Source: 40-80 sp964503665
GTDB taxonomy: Bacteria > Bacteroidota > Bacteroidia > Flavobacteriales_D > Crocinitomicaceae
Direction of reading: 5' to 3'
Assembly (NCBI GenBank): GCA_964503665.1
Contig: CAZDAR010000024.1
Coordinates: forward strand, 1 to 38,270
Length of the DNA: 38,270 bases
Part shown: piece by piece, positions 1 through 9,234 of the stretch
Layout: each line of letters starts with the position of its first letter
How positions within the stretch are numbered: position 1 is the first letter of the stretch
Position numbers and translations under genes: made by a program
Notes under the pieces: generated by a model
Seen by the model: the letters and a program-made list of their open reading frames with translations, nothing else
The model's database searches: none
What the model was told of the DNA's origin: nothing

Positions 1-2
1 CG

Positions 3-1022
3 ATGAGTAGAGTTCATGATTATTTCCAATTAGTTAGACATCTGACATTTAGAAGAGTCATGAACTTTTTTTTATTACGGATTAGCTATCATTTCACCAA
101 AAGATTCAAGCGAAACTACATTTGGGGTGCACCGATGAGTGTCAGTATTGAACCTACAACAGCTTGTAATTTAGCATGTCCCGAGTGTCCAAGTGGATTG
201 AAACAGTTCACACGTCCAACGGGAAAACTAGATTTAAAAAACAACGAAAAACTACTCGACCAATTAAAGAAAACGGTTATCTACATCATCTACTATTTCC
301 AAGGAGAACCTTTTTTACATCCACAGTTTTTGGAATTAATTAAAGCGGCTAAAGAACGAAAAATATATACGGCTACTTCTACCAATGCCCATTTCATTAC
401 CAAACAGAAAGCAGAAGAAATTGTAGAATCAGGATTAGACCGATTGATTATTTCTATTGATGGCGCTAGTCAAAAAACGTATGAAAATTATCGTATTAAC
501 GGTAAATTAAGTAAAGTGTTGGAAGCTTCCAAATTGTTGGTGGAAGCGAAAAGGAAACTGAAAAGTAAAACGCCTCATCTGATTTTTCAATTCTTGGTGG
601 TAAAACAAAATGAAAACGACATTCCTAGAATATACGAACTCGCCAAAGAAATTGGTGTGGACGAAGTGCGATTGAAATCAGCACAAGTTTATAATTACAA
701 AAATGGCAATCCGTTGATTCCGTTGAATGAGAAATATTCTCGTTACAAAAAGAAAGCAGACGGAACTTTTGTATTGAAAAATGAATTGACAAACGACTGT
801 TGGAAAATGTGGTCTTCTTGTGTTTTTACCTGGGATTTGAAAGTCGTTCCTTGTTGCTTTGACAAAGATGCGAAACACGTGTTAGGCGATGCCACCAAAC
901 AACCGTTTGAACAGCTTTGGAAGAGTAAAACGTACGGTCATTTCCGTAGTGCTGTTTTGACAGATCGCTCCCAAATTGATATTTGTCGAAACTGTTCGGT
1001 GGGCACGAAAGTTTGGCTTTAA
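3..1022 (+). CDS. Radical SAM protein with SPASM-like C-terminus
   Basis: A 339-residue radical SAM enzyme. The [4Fe-4S]/SAM motif CxxxCxxC is visible as C55-C59-C62 just after an EPTTAC stretch. The C-terminal third has further cysteines (C266, C273, C284, C285, then C328 and C331 as CRNC), the pattern of a SPASM domain holding auxiliary Fe-S clusters. SPASM proteins typically modify peptides or cell-envelope precursors; the substrate cannot be read from the sequence. The ATG at position 3 gives an N-terminus (MSRV, then a basic hydrophobic stretch) like that I recall for full-length Bacteroidota homologues, so the gene is probably complete although it sits at the window edge. It may be co-oriented with the glycosyltransferase gene downstream, but a -7 promoter box lies between them. 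Confidence 0.85.
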   Translation: MSRVHDYFQLVRHLTFRRVMNFFLLRISYHFTKRFKRNYIWGAPMSVSIEPTTACNLACPECPSGLKQFTRPTGKLDLKNNEKLLDQLKKTVIYIIYYFQGEPFLHPQFLELIKAAKERKIYTATSTNAHFITKQKAEEIVESGLDRLIISIDGASQKTYENYRINGKLSKVLEASKLLVEAKRKLKSKTPHLIFQFLVVKQNENDIPRIYELAKEIGVDEVRLKSAQVYNYKNGNPLIPLNEKYSRYKKKADGTFVLKNELTNDCWKMWSSCVFTWDLKVVPCCFDKDAKHVLGDATKQPFEQLWKSKTYGHFRSAVLTDRSQIDICRNCSVGTKVWL

Positions 1023-1086
1023 ACAACTTCTATCCAAATATCTTCTTAAGATTTACTAATAATACCTCCAAATTATAACAATAATG

Positions 1087-1094
1087 TATTTTTG
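1087..1094 (+). promoter_or_regulatory. Bacteroidota -7 box (TATTTTTG)
   Basis: Exact match to the TAnnTTTG -7 consensus of the Bacteroidota primary sigma factor, ending 17 bases before the ATG of the GT39-type gene. No clear -33 TTG at the usual spacing is visible, so it is only a candidate. Confidence 0.4.
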
Positions 1095-1111
1095 CAGTTA
1101 TCGCATTAGGT

Positions 1112-2638
1112 ATGATGATTTCAATAGTATTCCTTTTAATTTGGTTGATTGCTCTTATTGGGCTTGTTAGAAAGTACCTTCAACAACAGAAGGTTTCTTC
1201 TCCATTGCTATTTATCGCTGCTTTTTCAATTGCTATTGCCTTGTGTGCTATTAATCCCCTATTCTTTTCTTGGGATGAACAATTTCACGCGTTAGTAGCG
1301 AAAAACGGAATGCACGACTTTTTTCAGCCAACACTTTTCAAAGATCAACCATTAGATTTAGAATATTTTTGGGTTAATTCCACTATTTGGATGCACAAAC
1401 AGCCCTTTTTCACATGGTTGGCAGTTCCTTTTATGAAACTATTTGGTGTTTCAGCACTGAGTTATCGTTTTGTGTACTGCATACTTTTTGGCTTATTTCC
1501 AATTATAACATTTAAAATATTACGTAAATTATATACGGACAGAATTGCTTTTTGGGGAGCTATCACTTCCATTCATTCAGGTTTTCTACTACTATTGGTC
1601 AATGGCGCTGTGGCAACTGATCAAAATGATTTTACTTTTTTATTCTTGATGAGTTTAAGTTTTCTATTCTTTCTTAATTGGCTGTCAACACCATCATTCA
1701 AATGGCCATTATTAATTGGTGTCGTTGTTGGTTTGGCAATTCTGACAAAATGGTTGGTTGGCTTCTTGGTATTTGCGCCTTGGTTAATCATAGTATTGTG
1801 GGCATTTATTAAAAGAAAAAATGTCGGCACTCACCTATTACACTTTTCGGTCGCTATTATGACCGCTACTATAATTGCTCTTCCTTGGCAACTTTACGCC
1901 TATTCTCATTTTGAATCCGTTTATTTATTTGAGCTTAATTATAACACCAAACATTTATTTGAAGTTATTGAAAATCAAGGCGGATTGTTCTTCTATCACT
2001 TCACAACTGCTATTGACAAAGCCTATCTATCTTATTTTCTTTTTTGGCCAATCTGTCTAATCGGTGCTTTCCAATTCTGGAAAAACACTAAAGACAAATG
2101 TTTAAAGATAGCTGTTTTCGTTCCAATTATCACGATCTTCTTCTTCTTTACATTGGCACAAACAAAAATGCCTGCGTTTACACTTCCCGTTTATATTTTC
2201 ATGATGGGATTTGCGGTAAATGGCTTTTTCTATTTAAAAGAAAGAATTACTCAGAAACAATTAGCAAAAATATTTGTGTTGATTGGGTGTTTGCTAATCA
2301 TAACACATCTAAAACCGTATTATTTATTGAAGTTAAACGGTGTTTATAGTTTAGACAAAAGAACGACTACATTAACTCAATTTCAACAATTACACGATTT
2401 TATGATGGCTCAACCAACTGACAAAAACAGAGTTGTTTTCAATGTAAATTTCATCGATGCGGCCAATATCAATTGGATGATTTTTACGAACGACATTGCC
2501 TATCAACATATTCCTACACAAAAGCAAATTGACGAATTAATTGCAAAAGGTTATCAACCTTATATCTTCTTAATGGATTCGACACATTTAGTAAATCAAC
2601 TTCAAAATATCAAACCAATCATTTACAAAAAAGACTAA
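1112..2638 (+). CDS. GT39/ArnT-like membrane glycosyltransferase
   Basis: A 508-residue polytopic membrane protein with about ten hydrophobic segments. After the first transmembrane helix it has the acidic WDE pair (D55-E56) in the first extracytoplasmic loop, the hallmark of GT-C enzymes of the PMT/ArnT (GT39) type, which use polyprenyl-phosphate sugars as donors. The C-terminal ~100 residues form a soluble periplasmic domain. Homologues in Bacteroidota are annotated as glycosyltransferase family 39; acceptor (lipid A, protein or glycan) is unknown. Two adjacent ATGs (1112, 1115) could both serve as start. Its neighbours (radical SAM, flippase) fit a surface-glycan role, but no complete gene cluster surrounds it. 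Confidence 0.75.
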   Translation: MMISIVFLLIWLIALIGLVRKYLQQQKVSSPLLFIAAFSIAIALCAINPLFFSWDEQFHALVAKNGMHDFFQPTLFKDQPLDLEYFWVNSTIWMHKQPFFTWLAVPFMKLFGVSALSYRFVYCILFGLFPIITFKILRKLYTDRIAFWGAITSIHSGFLLLLVNGAVATDQNDFTFLFLMSLSFLFFLNWLSTPSFKWPLLIGVVVGLAILTKWLVGFLVFAPWLIIVLWAFIKRKNVGTHLLHFSVAIMTATIIALPWQLYAYSHFESVYLFELNYNTKHLFEVIENQGGLFFYHFTTAIDKAYLSYFLFWPICLIGAFQFWKNTKDKCLKIAVFVPIITIFFFFTLAQTKMPAFTLPVYIFMMGFAVNGFFYLKERITQKQLAKIFVLIGCLLIITHLKPYYLLKLNGVYSLDKRTTTLTQFQQLHDFMMAQPTDKNRVVFNVNFIDAANINWMIFTNDIAYQHIPTQKQIDELIAKGYQPYIFLMDSTHLVNQLQNIKPIIYKKD

Positions 2639-2675
2639 ATCATTTCATTATATTTACCAATCAAAAAATAAAATT

Positions 2676-3452
2676 ATGACGTTCGAAACTATTTTAGTAG
2701 AAAATAAAGCTCAAATCGCATGGATAACCATTAATCGTCCAGCACAACTCAACGCACTCAACAAAGACACAATTGCTGAATTACATCAAGCATTAGATGC
2801 TGCTAACAAAGATGCGTCAATCGGTGTCGTTATTTTAACTGGAAGTGGTGAAAAAGCATTTGTTGCAGGTGCAGATATTAAGGAATTCGCTCATTTTTCA
2901 GTAGAAGAAGGTCGTTCACTATCTAAAAATGGACATGATACCTTGTTTAACTACGTTGAAAATATGTCAAAGCCTGTCATCGCAGCGATTAACGGTTATG
3001 CTCTTGGTGGCGGATTAGAATTAGCCATGGCAAGTCATATACGTATCGCTTCTGATAATGCCAAATTAGGATTACCAGAGGTTTCTTTAGGCGTTATTCC
3101 TGGATATGGTGGAACACAACGTTTAACGCAATTAGTTGGCAAAGGAAAAGCATCAGAAATGGTCTTTACCGCTGGCATGATTGGCGCTGAAGATGCTTTG
3201 AAATGGGGATTGGTAAACGACGTTTGTCCACTTTCGGAACTTTTAGCAAAAGCAGAAAAAATGGCGACGAAGATTTTAGCTAATTCACCCATGGCTATTG
3301 GAAGTGCAATTCGCTCGATTAACGCACAAGGAGATAAATCAAAAGACGGTTTCCAAGTTGAAATTGACGAATTTGGAAAATGCTTTGGAACACCTGAATT
3401 CAAAGAAGGAACAGGTGCCTTCATCGAAAAAAGAAAACCTAATTTCAGATAA
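2676..3452 (+). CDS. Enoyl-CoA hydratase (crotonase family)
   Basis: A 258-residue crotonase, the usual family length. The oxyanion-hole segment AGADIKEF (64-71) and both catalytic glutamates of true hydratases are present: E115 in GGGLEL and E135 in LPEVSLG. Together these support hydration of trans-2-enoyl-CoA to 3-hydroxyacyl-CoA, in fatty-acid beta-oxidation or a related acyl-CoA pathway; short-chain substrate preference is inference. ATG start 37 bases after the preceding gene; a near-consensus TATATTTA at 2649 could be its promoter. The stop codon TAA directly abuts the TTG start of the flippase gene, so the two are probably co-transcribed despite unrelated functions. Confidence 0.88.
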   Translation: MTFETILVENKAQIAWITINRPAQLNALNKDTIAELHQALDAANKDASIGVVILTGSGEKAFVAGADIKEFAHFSVEEGRSLSKNGHDTLFNYVENMSKPVIAAINGYALGGGLELAMASHIRIASDNAKLGLPEVSLGVIPGYGGTQRLTQLVGKGKASEMVFTAGMIGAEDALKWGLVNDVCPLSELLAKAEKMATKILANSPMAIGSAIRSINAQGDKSKDGFQVEIDEFGKCFGTPEFKEGTGAFIEKRKPNFR

Positions 3453-4910
3453 TTGAATCCGGTTAAGAAACTTTTTGGACAAACAGCCGTTTACGGTCTT
3501 CCGAGTATTCTCGGGAGACTGCTGAACTATTTACTAGTCCCCTTACATACGTACTTCATGCGTCCCGAGATTTACGGTGTCGTATCGGAATTGTATGCGT
3601 GGGTCGCTTTCTTAATCGTGTTTTTAACCTTCGGAATGGAAACAGCATTCTTTCGTTTTTCTAATACCGAAGGAAATGACAAAAATAAAACGTTCCAGTC
3701 AAGTTTTGTCACCATTATTGGTCTTAACTTATTATTCCTTTTTGGAGTATTAATTGCCTTACAACCGATAGCTAAAGCGATGCTCTATCAAGATCATCCT
3801 GAATACATTGCTTTGGTCGCTTTAATTATCACTATTGACGCTATTTCGGCTATTCCACTCGCTAAACTACGAGAAGAGGAAAAAGTGAAGAAATTCGTCA
3901 CGATTCAACTATCATCGATTTCCATCAATATCTTGCTGAATGTTGTCTTGATGGTGTTTTTTTTCGACAGAAATCATCCTGAAATTGGTGTTTTATACAT
4001 TCTTTTTGCCAATCTTTTAGCTTCGCTATCTAAGCCCGCAATGCTCTATAAAGACTTCCTACATCTTCATTTTCGATTGGATTACGACCTCATCAAAGCC
4101 ATGGTGAAATATTCGTTCCCACTGGTTATCGCTGGATTTGCAGGGATTGTCAATGAAACGATGGATCGTATTTTATTGAAATTTGTTTCTATTCGTTCGG
4201 GGTTATCGACAGAAGCAGCGCTATTTCAAGTGGGGATTTATAGTGCTTCCTACAAATTAGCAATGTTGGTTTCTATTTTTCTTCAAGCCTATCGTTTTGC
4301 CGCTGAACCTTTCTTCTTCAAGCTAAACAAAGGAACGGAAGAACGTGAACTTTATGGTAAAATCATGAATTACTTCATTGCAATTGTGATTCTGTTTTTC
4401 TTGATGGTGAGTTTAAATCTTCCGATATTAAAGTATTTCATTTCCAACAAAACCTATTGGGAAGGATTAAAAGTGGTTCCTATTTTATTGATGGCGAACG
4501 TTTTCTTGGGTATTTATTTCAATCAAAGTATTTGGTATAAATTATCAGGACAAACAAAATATGGTGCTTACATTGCTTTAATTGGTGCAACAATCACCAT
4601 TATTCTCAACATTGCTTTCATTCCGAAATTTGGTTACATGGCGTGTGCTTGGACAACAATGTCGGTGTATTTCTTACAGATGGTGATATCCTACTTCTTA
4701 GGACAAAAACATTATCCAATACACTACAATCTTAAGAAATTTTTCACCTACTTTTCACTTGGAATAGGATTGTTTTTCGTTCATAAATTATGGAGCGGTC
4801 AGTTTAACATGTGGATTGAGTTGATATTTAATAACATGCTGATTGTGTTGTTCGTTGGATTTATTCTTTGGATAGAGAAACCTTTTAAAAAGTGGCAGAA
4901 GAGCGCATAA
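3453..4910 (+). CDS. Wzx-like oligosaccharide flippase (MOP superfamily)
   Basis: A 485-residue, very hydrophobic protein with about 12-14 transmembrane helices. It opens with a short basic stretch followed by GQTAVYGLPSILGRLLNYLL, the typical start of Bacteroidota polysaccharide biosynthesis/flippase proteins of the MATE/MVF/PST group, which move undecaprenyl-linked oligosaccharides across the inner membrane. The start is TTG at 3453, immediately after the TAA of the crotonase gene. No in-frame ATG upstream is possible because of that stop, and the family alignment begins here, so translational coupling is likely. A lipid II flippase role cannot be excluded, but the N-terminus fits the polysaccharide class better. 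Confidence 0.8.
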   Translation: MNPVKKLFGQTAVYGLPSILGRLLNYLLVPLHTYFMRPEIYGVVSELYAWVAFLIVFLTFGMETAFFRFSNTEGNDKNKTFQSSFVTIIGLNLLFLFGVLIALQPIAKAMLYQDHPEYIALVALIITIDAISAIPLAKLREEEKVKKFVTIQLSSISINILLNVVLMVFFFDRNHPEIGVLYILFANLLASLSKPAMLYKDFLHLHFRLDYDLIKAMVKYSFPLVIAGFAGIVNETMDRILLKFVSIRSGLSTEAALFQVGIYSASYKLAMLVSIFLQAYRFAAEPFFFKLNKGTEERELYGKIMNYFIAIVILFFLMVSLNLPILKYFISNKTYWEGLKVVPILLMANVFLGIYFNQSIWYKLSGQTKYGAYIALIGATITIILNIAFIPKFGYMACAWTTMSVYFLQMVISYFLGQKHYPIHYNLKKFFTYFSLGIGLFFVHKLWSGQFNMWIELIFNNMLIVLFVGFILWIEKPFKKWQKSA

Positions 4911-4972
4911 AAAAGTAGGACCTCCAAAACGAAAACCTTACTCTAATTTTTAAAAACTATTACCGAAATAAA

Positions 4973-6559
4973 TCACTTCACTTCTTGCATTAATTTCCGT
5001 ACAATAGGAGATATAATAATAAGGATAATTCCAGCGATTAGCGCATAAATTGATAATTGTAAATAGCCATCGGTGTACGTTATCAATTTTTGAGTAGGTG
5101 AATCATTAACCCCTGCATCAGCCATGTTAGCACCTAAAAGTCCAGCGACGTATTGACCGTAAGCACTCGCTAAAAACCACATTCCCATCATTACACCTTG
5201 TAATTTAATTGGAGAGAGTTTTGTCATAATAGATAGACCAATTGGAGATAAACAAAGCTCACCAAATGTGATGACTAGGTAGGCTAAAGCAAAAATATCT
5301 AAGCTAGCCATTCCTGCGGCAATTTGAAAAAAGCGGGTGGAATAAAATAGATAAAAAGCACCAGATAGGAAGATAAAACCTAATCCAAACTTGATGACCG
5401 TGTTTGGTTCAATTTTTCGTTTAGCAAGTGCCACCCATAATAATCCTACAATTGGTGCGAAAATGATAACAAATAAAGAGTTAGCGGAATTATTAACACC
5501 ATTTGGATCTAGATGAATTAACCCTAGCATTTCTGAACTCAAGTTATTCGCTGCGAAGATACTGAGCGATCCACCACTCTGCTCGAAGAATGCCCAGAAA
5601 AGAATAGAAAATACGATGAAAATAAGTGCTGCGAGAAGTTTTTTACGTTCGGCAGAAGAGTATTTCATCATCTCATAGAATAAGTAGATCAAGGTCGCAG
5701 GTCCAATAATATACATGAATATATCTGTGTATTGTGGTTTTGAGACCATCGACATAATGATTGGAATCACTAAGATTGAACCAGCATAGGTTGCATATTC
5801 AAGCCATCTTTTACTTTTAGGAATAATCATCTCTTTCATTCCTTCCACTTTTTCTCTAAGTGGAGAAAGACCAATCGGTCCAAGGTGCTTTTTGACAAAA
5901 ATGAAATTAATTAAACTAATTGACATAGCCACAGCAGCTAAACCAAAGGCAACATTCCAACGATAAGGTTCTGCAATAAAACCACCAAACAACTGTCCTT
6001 TCCCTATTGCGATACAGGCATAACCCCCTAATAAGGCTCCAATGTTAATTCCAGAATAGAACAATGAGAATCCAGCATCTCGTCTTGGATCACCAGCTTT
6101 ATACAAAGAGCCAACCATTGTTGAAATGTTTGGTTTAAAGAAACCGGTACCGACAACAGTAAAACTTATTCCCAAAAAGAAAGTATACTCTGAAATAGCA
6201 TCTTTGTGTAAAGAGAGAATTAAACTTCCTATAATCATGAGTAAAGCACCCCAAACGAGTGATTTTCTAAAACCTAAAATTTTATCAGCAAATAATCCTC
6301 CAATGAAAGTAAAGGCATATACAAATGCTTGCGTTGCACCGTATTGTAAATTTGCTTGCGTTTCAGACATTTTATTCCCGTCTGCAAGAATAAGCTCAGT
6401 AATCATAAAGTAAGTGAGCACACCTCGCATTCCATAGAAACAGAAACGTTCCCACATCTCCGAAAAGAATAACCCCCAAATTTGACGTGGGTATTTGCCT
6501 TCAAAATTTTGGATTTTCTCTAGTTCTTTGTCGATGACGTTTTTAGTAGTTTGACTCAT
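4973..6559 (-). CDS. POT/PTR-family peptide:proton symporter (copy 1)
   Basis: A 528-residue member of the proton-dependent oligopeptide transporter family (major facilitator fold), expected to import di- and tripeptides across the inner membrane. The proton-coupling motif ExxER is present in helix 1 (E34, E37, R38), as are the family GFFKPN motif after helix 4 and the late GELCLSPIG motif. About 14 hydrophobic segments can be counted. First of three paralogues in this stretch; a rho-independent terminator separates it from copy 2, so it should have its own promoter in the 74-base gap, though I see no TAnnTTTG box there. ATG start, no conflict with neighbours. Confidence 0.88.
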   Translation of the reverse strand: MSQTTKNVIDKELEKIQNFEGKYPRQIWGLFFSEMWERFCFYGMRGVLTYFMITELILADGNKMSETQANLQYGATQAFVYAFTFIGGLFADKILGFRKSLVWGALLMIIGSLILSLHKDAISEYTFFLGISFTVVGTGFFKPNISTMVGSLYKAGDPRRDAGFSLFYSGINIGALLGGYACIAIGKGQLFGGFIAEPYRWNVAFGLAAVAMSISLINFIFVKKHLGPIGLSPLREKVEGMKEMIIPKSKRWLEYATYAGSILVIPIIMSMVSKPQYTDIFMYIIGPATLIYLFYEMMKYSSAERKKLLAALIFIVFSILFWAFFEQSGGSLSIFAANNLSSEMLGLIHLDPNGVNNSANSLFVIIFAPIVGLLWVALAKRKIEPNTVIKFGLGFIFLSGAFYLFYSTRFFQIAAGMASLDIFALAYLVITFGELCLSPIGLSIMTKLSPIKLQGVMMGMWFLASAYGQYVAGLLGANMADAGVNDSPTQKLITYTDGYLQLSIYALIAGIILIIISPIVRKLMQEVK

Positions 6560-6581
6560 TTCAGTATCGTATTAAATTAAA

Positions 6582-6610
6582 AAAGTCCCTAACAAAATGC
6601 TAGGGACTTT
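6582..6610 (-). terminator. Rho-independent terminator after POT copy 2
   Basis: Perfect 10-bp inverted repeat (AAAGTCCCTA at 6582-6591, TAGGGACTTT at 6601-6610) with a 9-base loop. On the minus strand the stem is followed by a run of T. It lies 24 bases beyond the stop codon of the transporter gene at 6634-8025 and upstream of copy 1, so it should uncouple the two genes. Confidence 0.85.
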
Positions 6611-6633
6611 AAAAGTATAAAATTTTACGAGTT

Positions 6634-8025
6634 TTAGTTTACACCGTGCATCATTTTTCCGATGAACTTATTCATAGATATTAACAACAATCCACAAACA
6701 ATAACGAAAACAGAAATGAATGTAAAGATTTGTCCAGCACCAAGTGATTCAACTACAGATGCTAAATAACCACCGATGAAGTTTGCAACAGAAGAAGACA
6801 ACATCCATACAGCCATTAAAATAGAAGCTAATTTAGGTGGAGAAAGCTTTGTTACAACTGAAAGTCCAACGGGTGATAAACATAATTCACCAATAGTATG
6901 AAGTAAGTATGTTATTATTAACCACATCAAAGCTGCTTTATTTGCTTCATCTTCAATATCTCCTTGTGCAGCTCGTTCACCAACTGCTCCGAGCATGAAT
7001 AAGAATCCCAATCCTAAGATGATCATACCAACACCCATTTTCACAGGAGTAGATAGTCGTTTACCCAGTTTAGAGTTCCAGAAGATAGCGAACAAAGGAG
7101 CTAGAGTAACAATAAAAATTGGATTGACAGATTGGAACCAAGAAGTAGGGATTTCGAACCCACCGACCGTTCTATCGATAAATTTATCGGTATACAGTGA
7201 AAGTGAAGAACCCGCTTGTTCAAAGCCAGCCCAGAAAAATACAGCAAATGCAAATAAGATAAAGATAACTGTAATCCGTTGCTTTTCTTGCTTGTTATCC
7301 AATACTTCTCCCGTTTTAGGGTTTATCGAAACAGCTTCCTCTATAACAGGCCCACCTTTCTTCACTGAGACAGGTTTCTTTCCTAAATCACCTAAATACT
7401 TTTGAGCAAGTAGATTAAAAAATAATTGTCCAAGTAACATACCGGCTCCAGAGGCTAGGAAACCATAGCGGTAACCATAAGCAATAGATCCGTCAAGATT
7501 AACTGTTTTAAATAAGTTATCCGTAAAGTAACCAATAACGAAAGGAGCCATCAGTGCACCTAGGTTAATTCCCATATAGAAAATAGAGAAAGCAGAATCT
7601 CTTCTACTATCACCATCTTTATATAAACCACCTACTAATGTAGAAATGTTTGGTTTGAAGAATCCATTACCGATGATTAATAAAAATAATCCTAAATACA
7701 ATCCGGTCATGTTGTTCATGCCAAACAAGACAAATTGCCCTGCCATCATGGTGAGACCTCCAATTGTAATCGCATGCCGTTTACCGATATACTTATCAGC
7801 CAACCAGCCTCCAATTAATGGCGTGAAATAAACTAAGCCAGTAAAATACCCATAAAGCAACATGGCGTGTTGTGTATCCATGGCTAATCCGCCTTCAAAA
7901 AGTTTCTTTGTTAAATAAAGAATTAGAATAGCACGCATTCCATAGTAACTAAAACGTTCCCACATTTCAGTAAAAAACAATAGGTATAAACCTTTTGGAT
8001 GTCCTTTTTGTACTTCTATACTCAT
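6634..8025 (-). CDS. POT/PTR-family peptide:proton symporter (copy 2)
   Basis: A 463-residue POT transporter, the shortest of the three here. ExxER is present (E20, E23, R24), followed by FSYYGMR, the most canonical version of the helix-1 motif among the three copies. GFFKPN and GELCLSPVG motifs are intact, and about 12-13 membrane helices are visible. A hydrophilic cytoplasmic loop around residues 225-250 separates the two halves. It should import di/tripeptides with protons. ATG start at 8025; a strong terminator follows the gene. The region upstream, to the divergent acyltransferase remnant, contains no obvious minus-strand -7 box. Confidence 0.88.
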   Translation of the reverse strand: MSIEVQKGHPKGLYLLFFTEMWERFSYYGMRAILILYLTKKLFEGGLAMDTQHAMLLYGYFTGLVYFTPLIGGWLADKYIGKRHAITIGGLTMMAGQFVLFGMNNMTGLYLGLFLLIIGNGFFKPNISTLVGGLYKDGDSRRDSAFSIFYMGINLGALMAPFVIGYFTDNLFKTVNLDGSIAYGYRYGFLASGAGMLLGQLFFNLLAQKYLGDLGKKPVSVKKGGPVIEEAVSINPKTGEVLDNKQEKQRITVIFILFAFAVFFWAGFEQAGSSLSLYTDKFIDRTVGGFEIPTSWFQSVNPIFIVTLAPLFAIFWNSKLGKRLSTPVKMGVGMIILGLGFLFMLGAVGERAAQGDIEDEANKAALMWLIITYLLHTIGELCLSPVGLSVVTKLSPPKLASILMAVWMLSSSVANFIGGYLASVVESLGAGQIFTFISVFVIVCGLLLISMNKFIGKMMHGVN

Positions 8026-8184
8026 TTTAAATGTTTAATGAAAAGCGTGAAGTTATTAAAATTTGTAAAAAGACAATCATGTTTGAAGATTTTTTAATAA
8101 ACTATCCAAATAATTCGTCGATTTTACATGCTTTAGTAAGAAAGAAACATTCAATATTTGATCGTAAATATCTATTCATACTAG

Positions 8185-8213
8185 TTGAAAATTAGAATGA
8201 ATGACTACTTTTG
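8185..8213 (+). promoter_or_regulatory. Bacteroidota promoter (TTG, 18-bp spacer, TACTTTTG)
   Basis: TTG at 8185-8187 and an exact TAnnTTTG box at 8206-8213 with an 18-base spacer, the best complete Bacteroidota promoter in the window. Transcription would be expected to start around 8219-8221, that is at or next to the ATG at 8220, giving a leaderless mRNA for the acyltransferase gene. Confidence 0.5.
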
Positions 8214-8219
8214 GTTCAA

Positions 8220-9213
8220 ATGAGTTCAAAAAATCATTATTATTCAATCGATATTTTGAGAGGCTTAACCGCTTTTCTGATTTGTTTGAATCATTTTACA
8301 AATCACTCTGATGTAAATGGCTACTTGTTTAACGAAGGAAGTGTCGTTCGTAACATGAGTACCCATATATCGGATGTCGTTTTTGTCTTTTTTCTGATCA
8401 GTGGATTCGTTATTCCATTATCGATGGCAAAACAAAATTTCAAAATCAACAAACTATTTCCTTATTTATCCAGAAGATTAATTCGATTAGAGATTCCATA
8501 TATCGCATCCATGTTGTTAGTGCTTGCAATTACGTTTACTTGGAGTGTAAAAGAAGGTACCAATTTCCATTTAAATTACTGGCAAATATTCCATCATTTC
8601 ACTTATACAACAGCCATATTCAACTATCCATGGCTGAATGAAATCTACTGGACGTTGGCTATCGAAATTCAATTTTACATCGTCATTGCTTTATTATATC
8701 CTTTTATTATTTCTAAGAATAAATTCATCCAATACACGACACTCATTCTATTTGGTATTTCTGGATTATTGTTTTCTGACAACCGATTTAATTCCAATAT
8801 GCGCCAATTTTCACCGTTGGAATTCTATTCTATTTATCTAAATCTGATGAAAATTCAAAGCGCCTAAATCTAACTTTAATGATTCTATTTTTAGTATTGA
8901 CCATTTTTTTCGAAAGTTTTCAGACGTTCATCTATTTAAGTATTGCTCTTTTACTCATTGCGTATCTAAAACCCAACAAAATATTAGAAAAGTTCGGTAG
9001 CTTTTCATATTCCTTTTATTTAATCCATGGAAGTATAGGCGGTTCTATCATTTATTTCCTTTCGAAAGGAGTCGAAAACAATCTTTTAAAGTTAGTGATT
9101 GTAGCAATTGCTATTATTATCTCATCGCTGCCTCCTATCTATTTTATCTCGTAATTGAGCGTTCTTCGCATCAACTATCAAAAAGGATATCCTTTTCTTC
9201 GAAGAAAAAGTAA
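8220..9213 (+). pseudogene. Acyltransferase-3 (OafA/YrhL-like), frameshifted twice
   Basis: An acyltransferase-3 family membrane O-acyltransferase broken into three frames. Part 1 (8220-8819) starts YYSIDILRGLTAFLIC, the family's helix-1 motif, and contains WTLAIEIQFY. At about 8819 the frame changes: reading from GGA at 8819 gives GILFYLSKSDENSKRLN and then the second segment (8879-9145 region) with FGSFSYSFYLIHG. At about 9145 the frame changes again and reads YLVIERSSHQLSKRISF up to TAA at 9211-9213, the expected family C-terminus. Both shifts equal the loss of one base (near GG, and in a TTTT run). Joined, the product would be about 330 residues, a normal length. Either a recent pseudogene or two assembly errors. 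ATG 8220 preferred over the upstream TTG. It would acylate a surface glycan. Confidence 0.75.
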
Positions 9214-9234
9214 AACTGAACTTACCCCATTTTC

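Noticed and set aside
4911..4940. Possible terminator hairpin after the flippase gene (AGTAGG ... CCTTACT)
   Set aside because: The arms do not pair perfectly and the stem is short; not convincing beyond chance.
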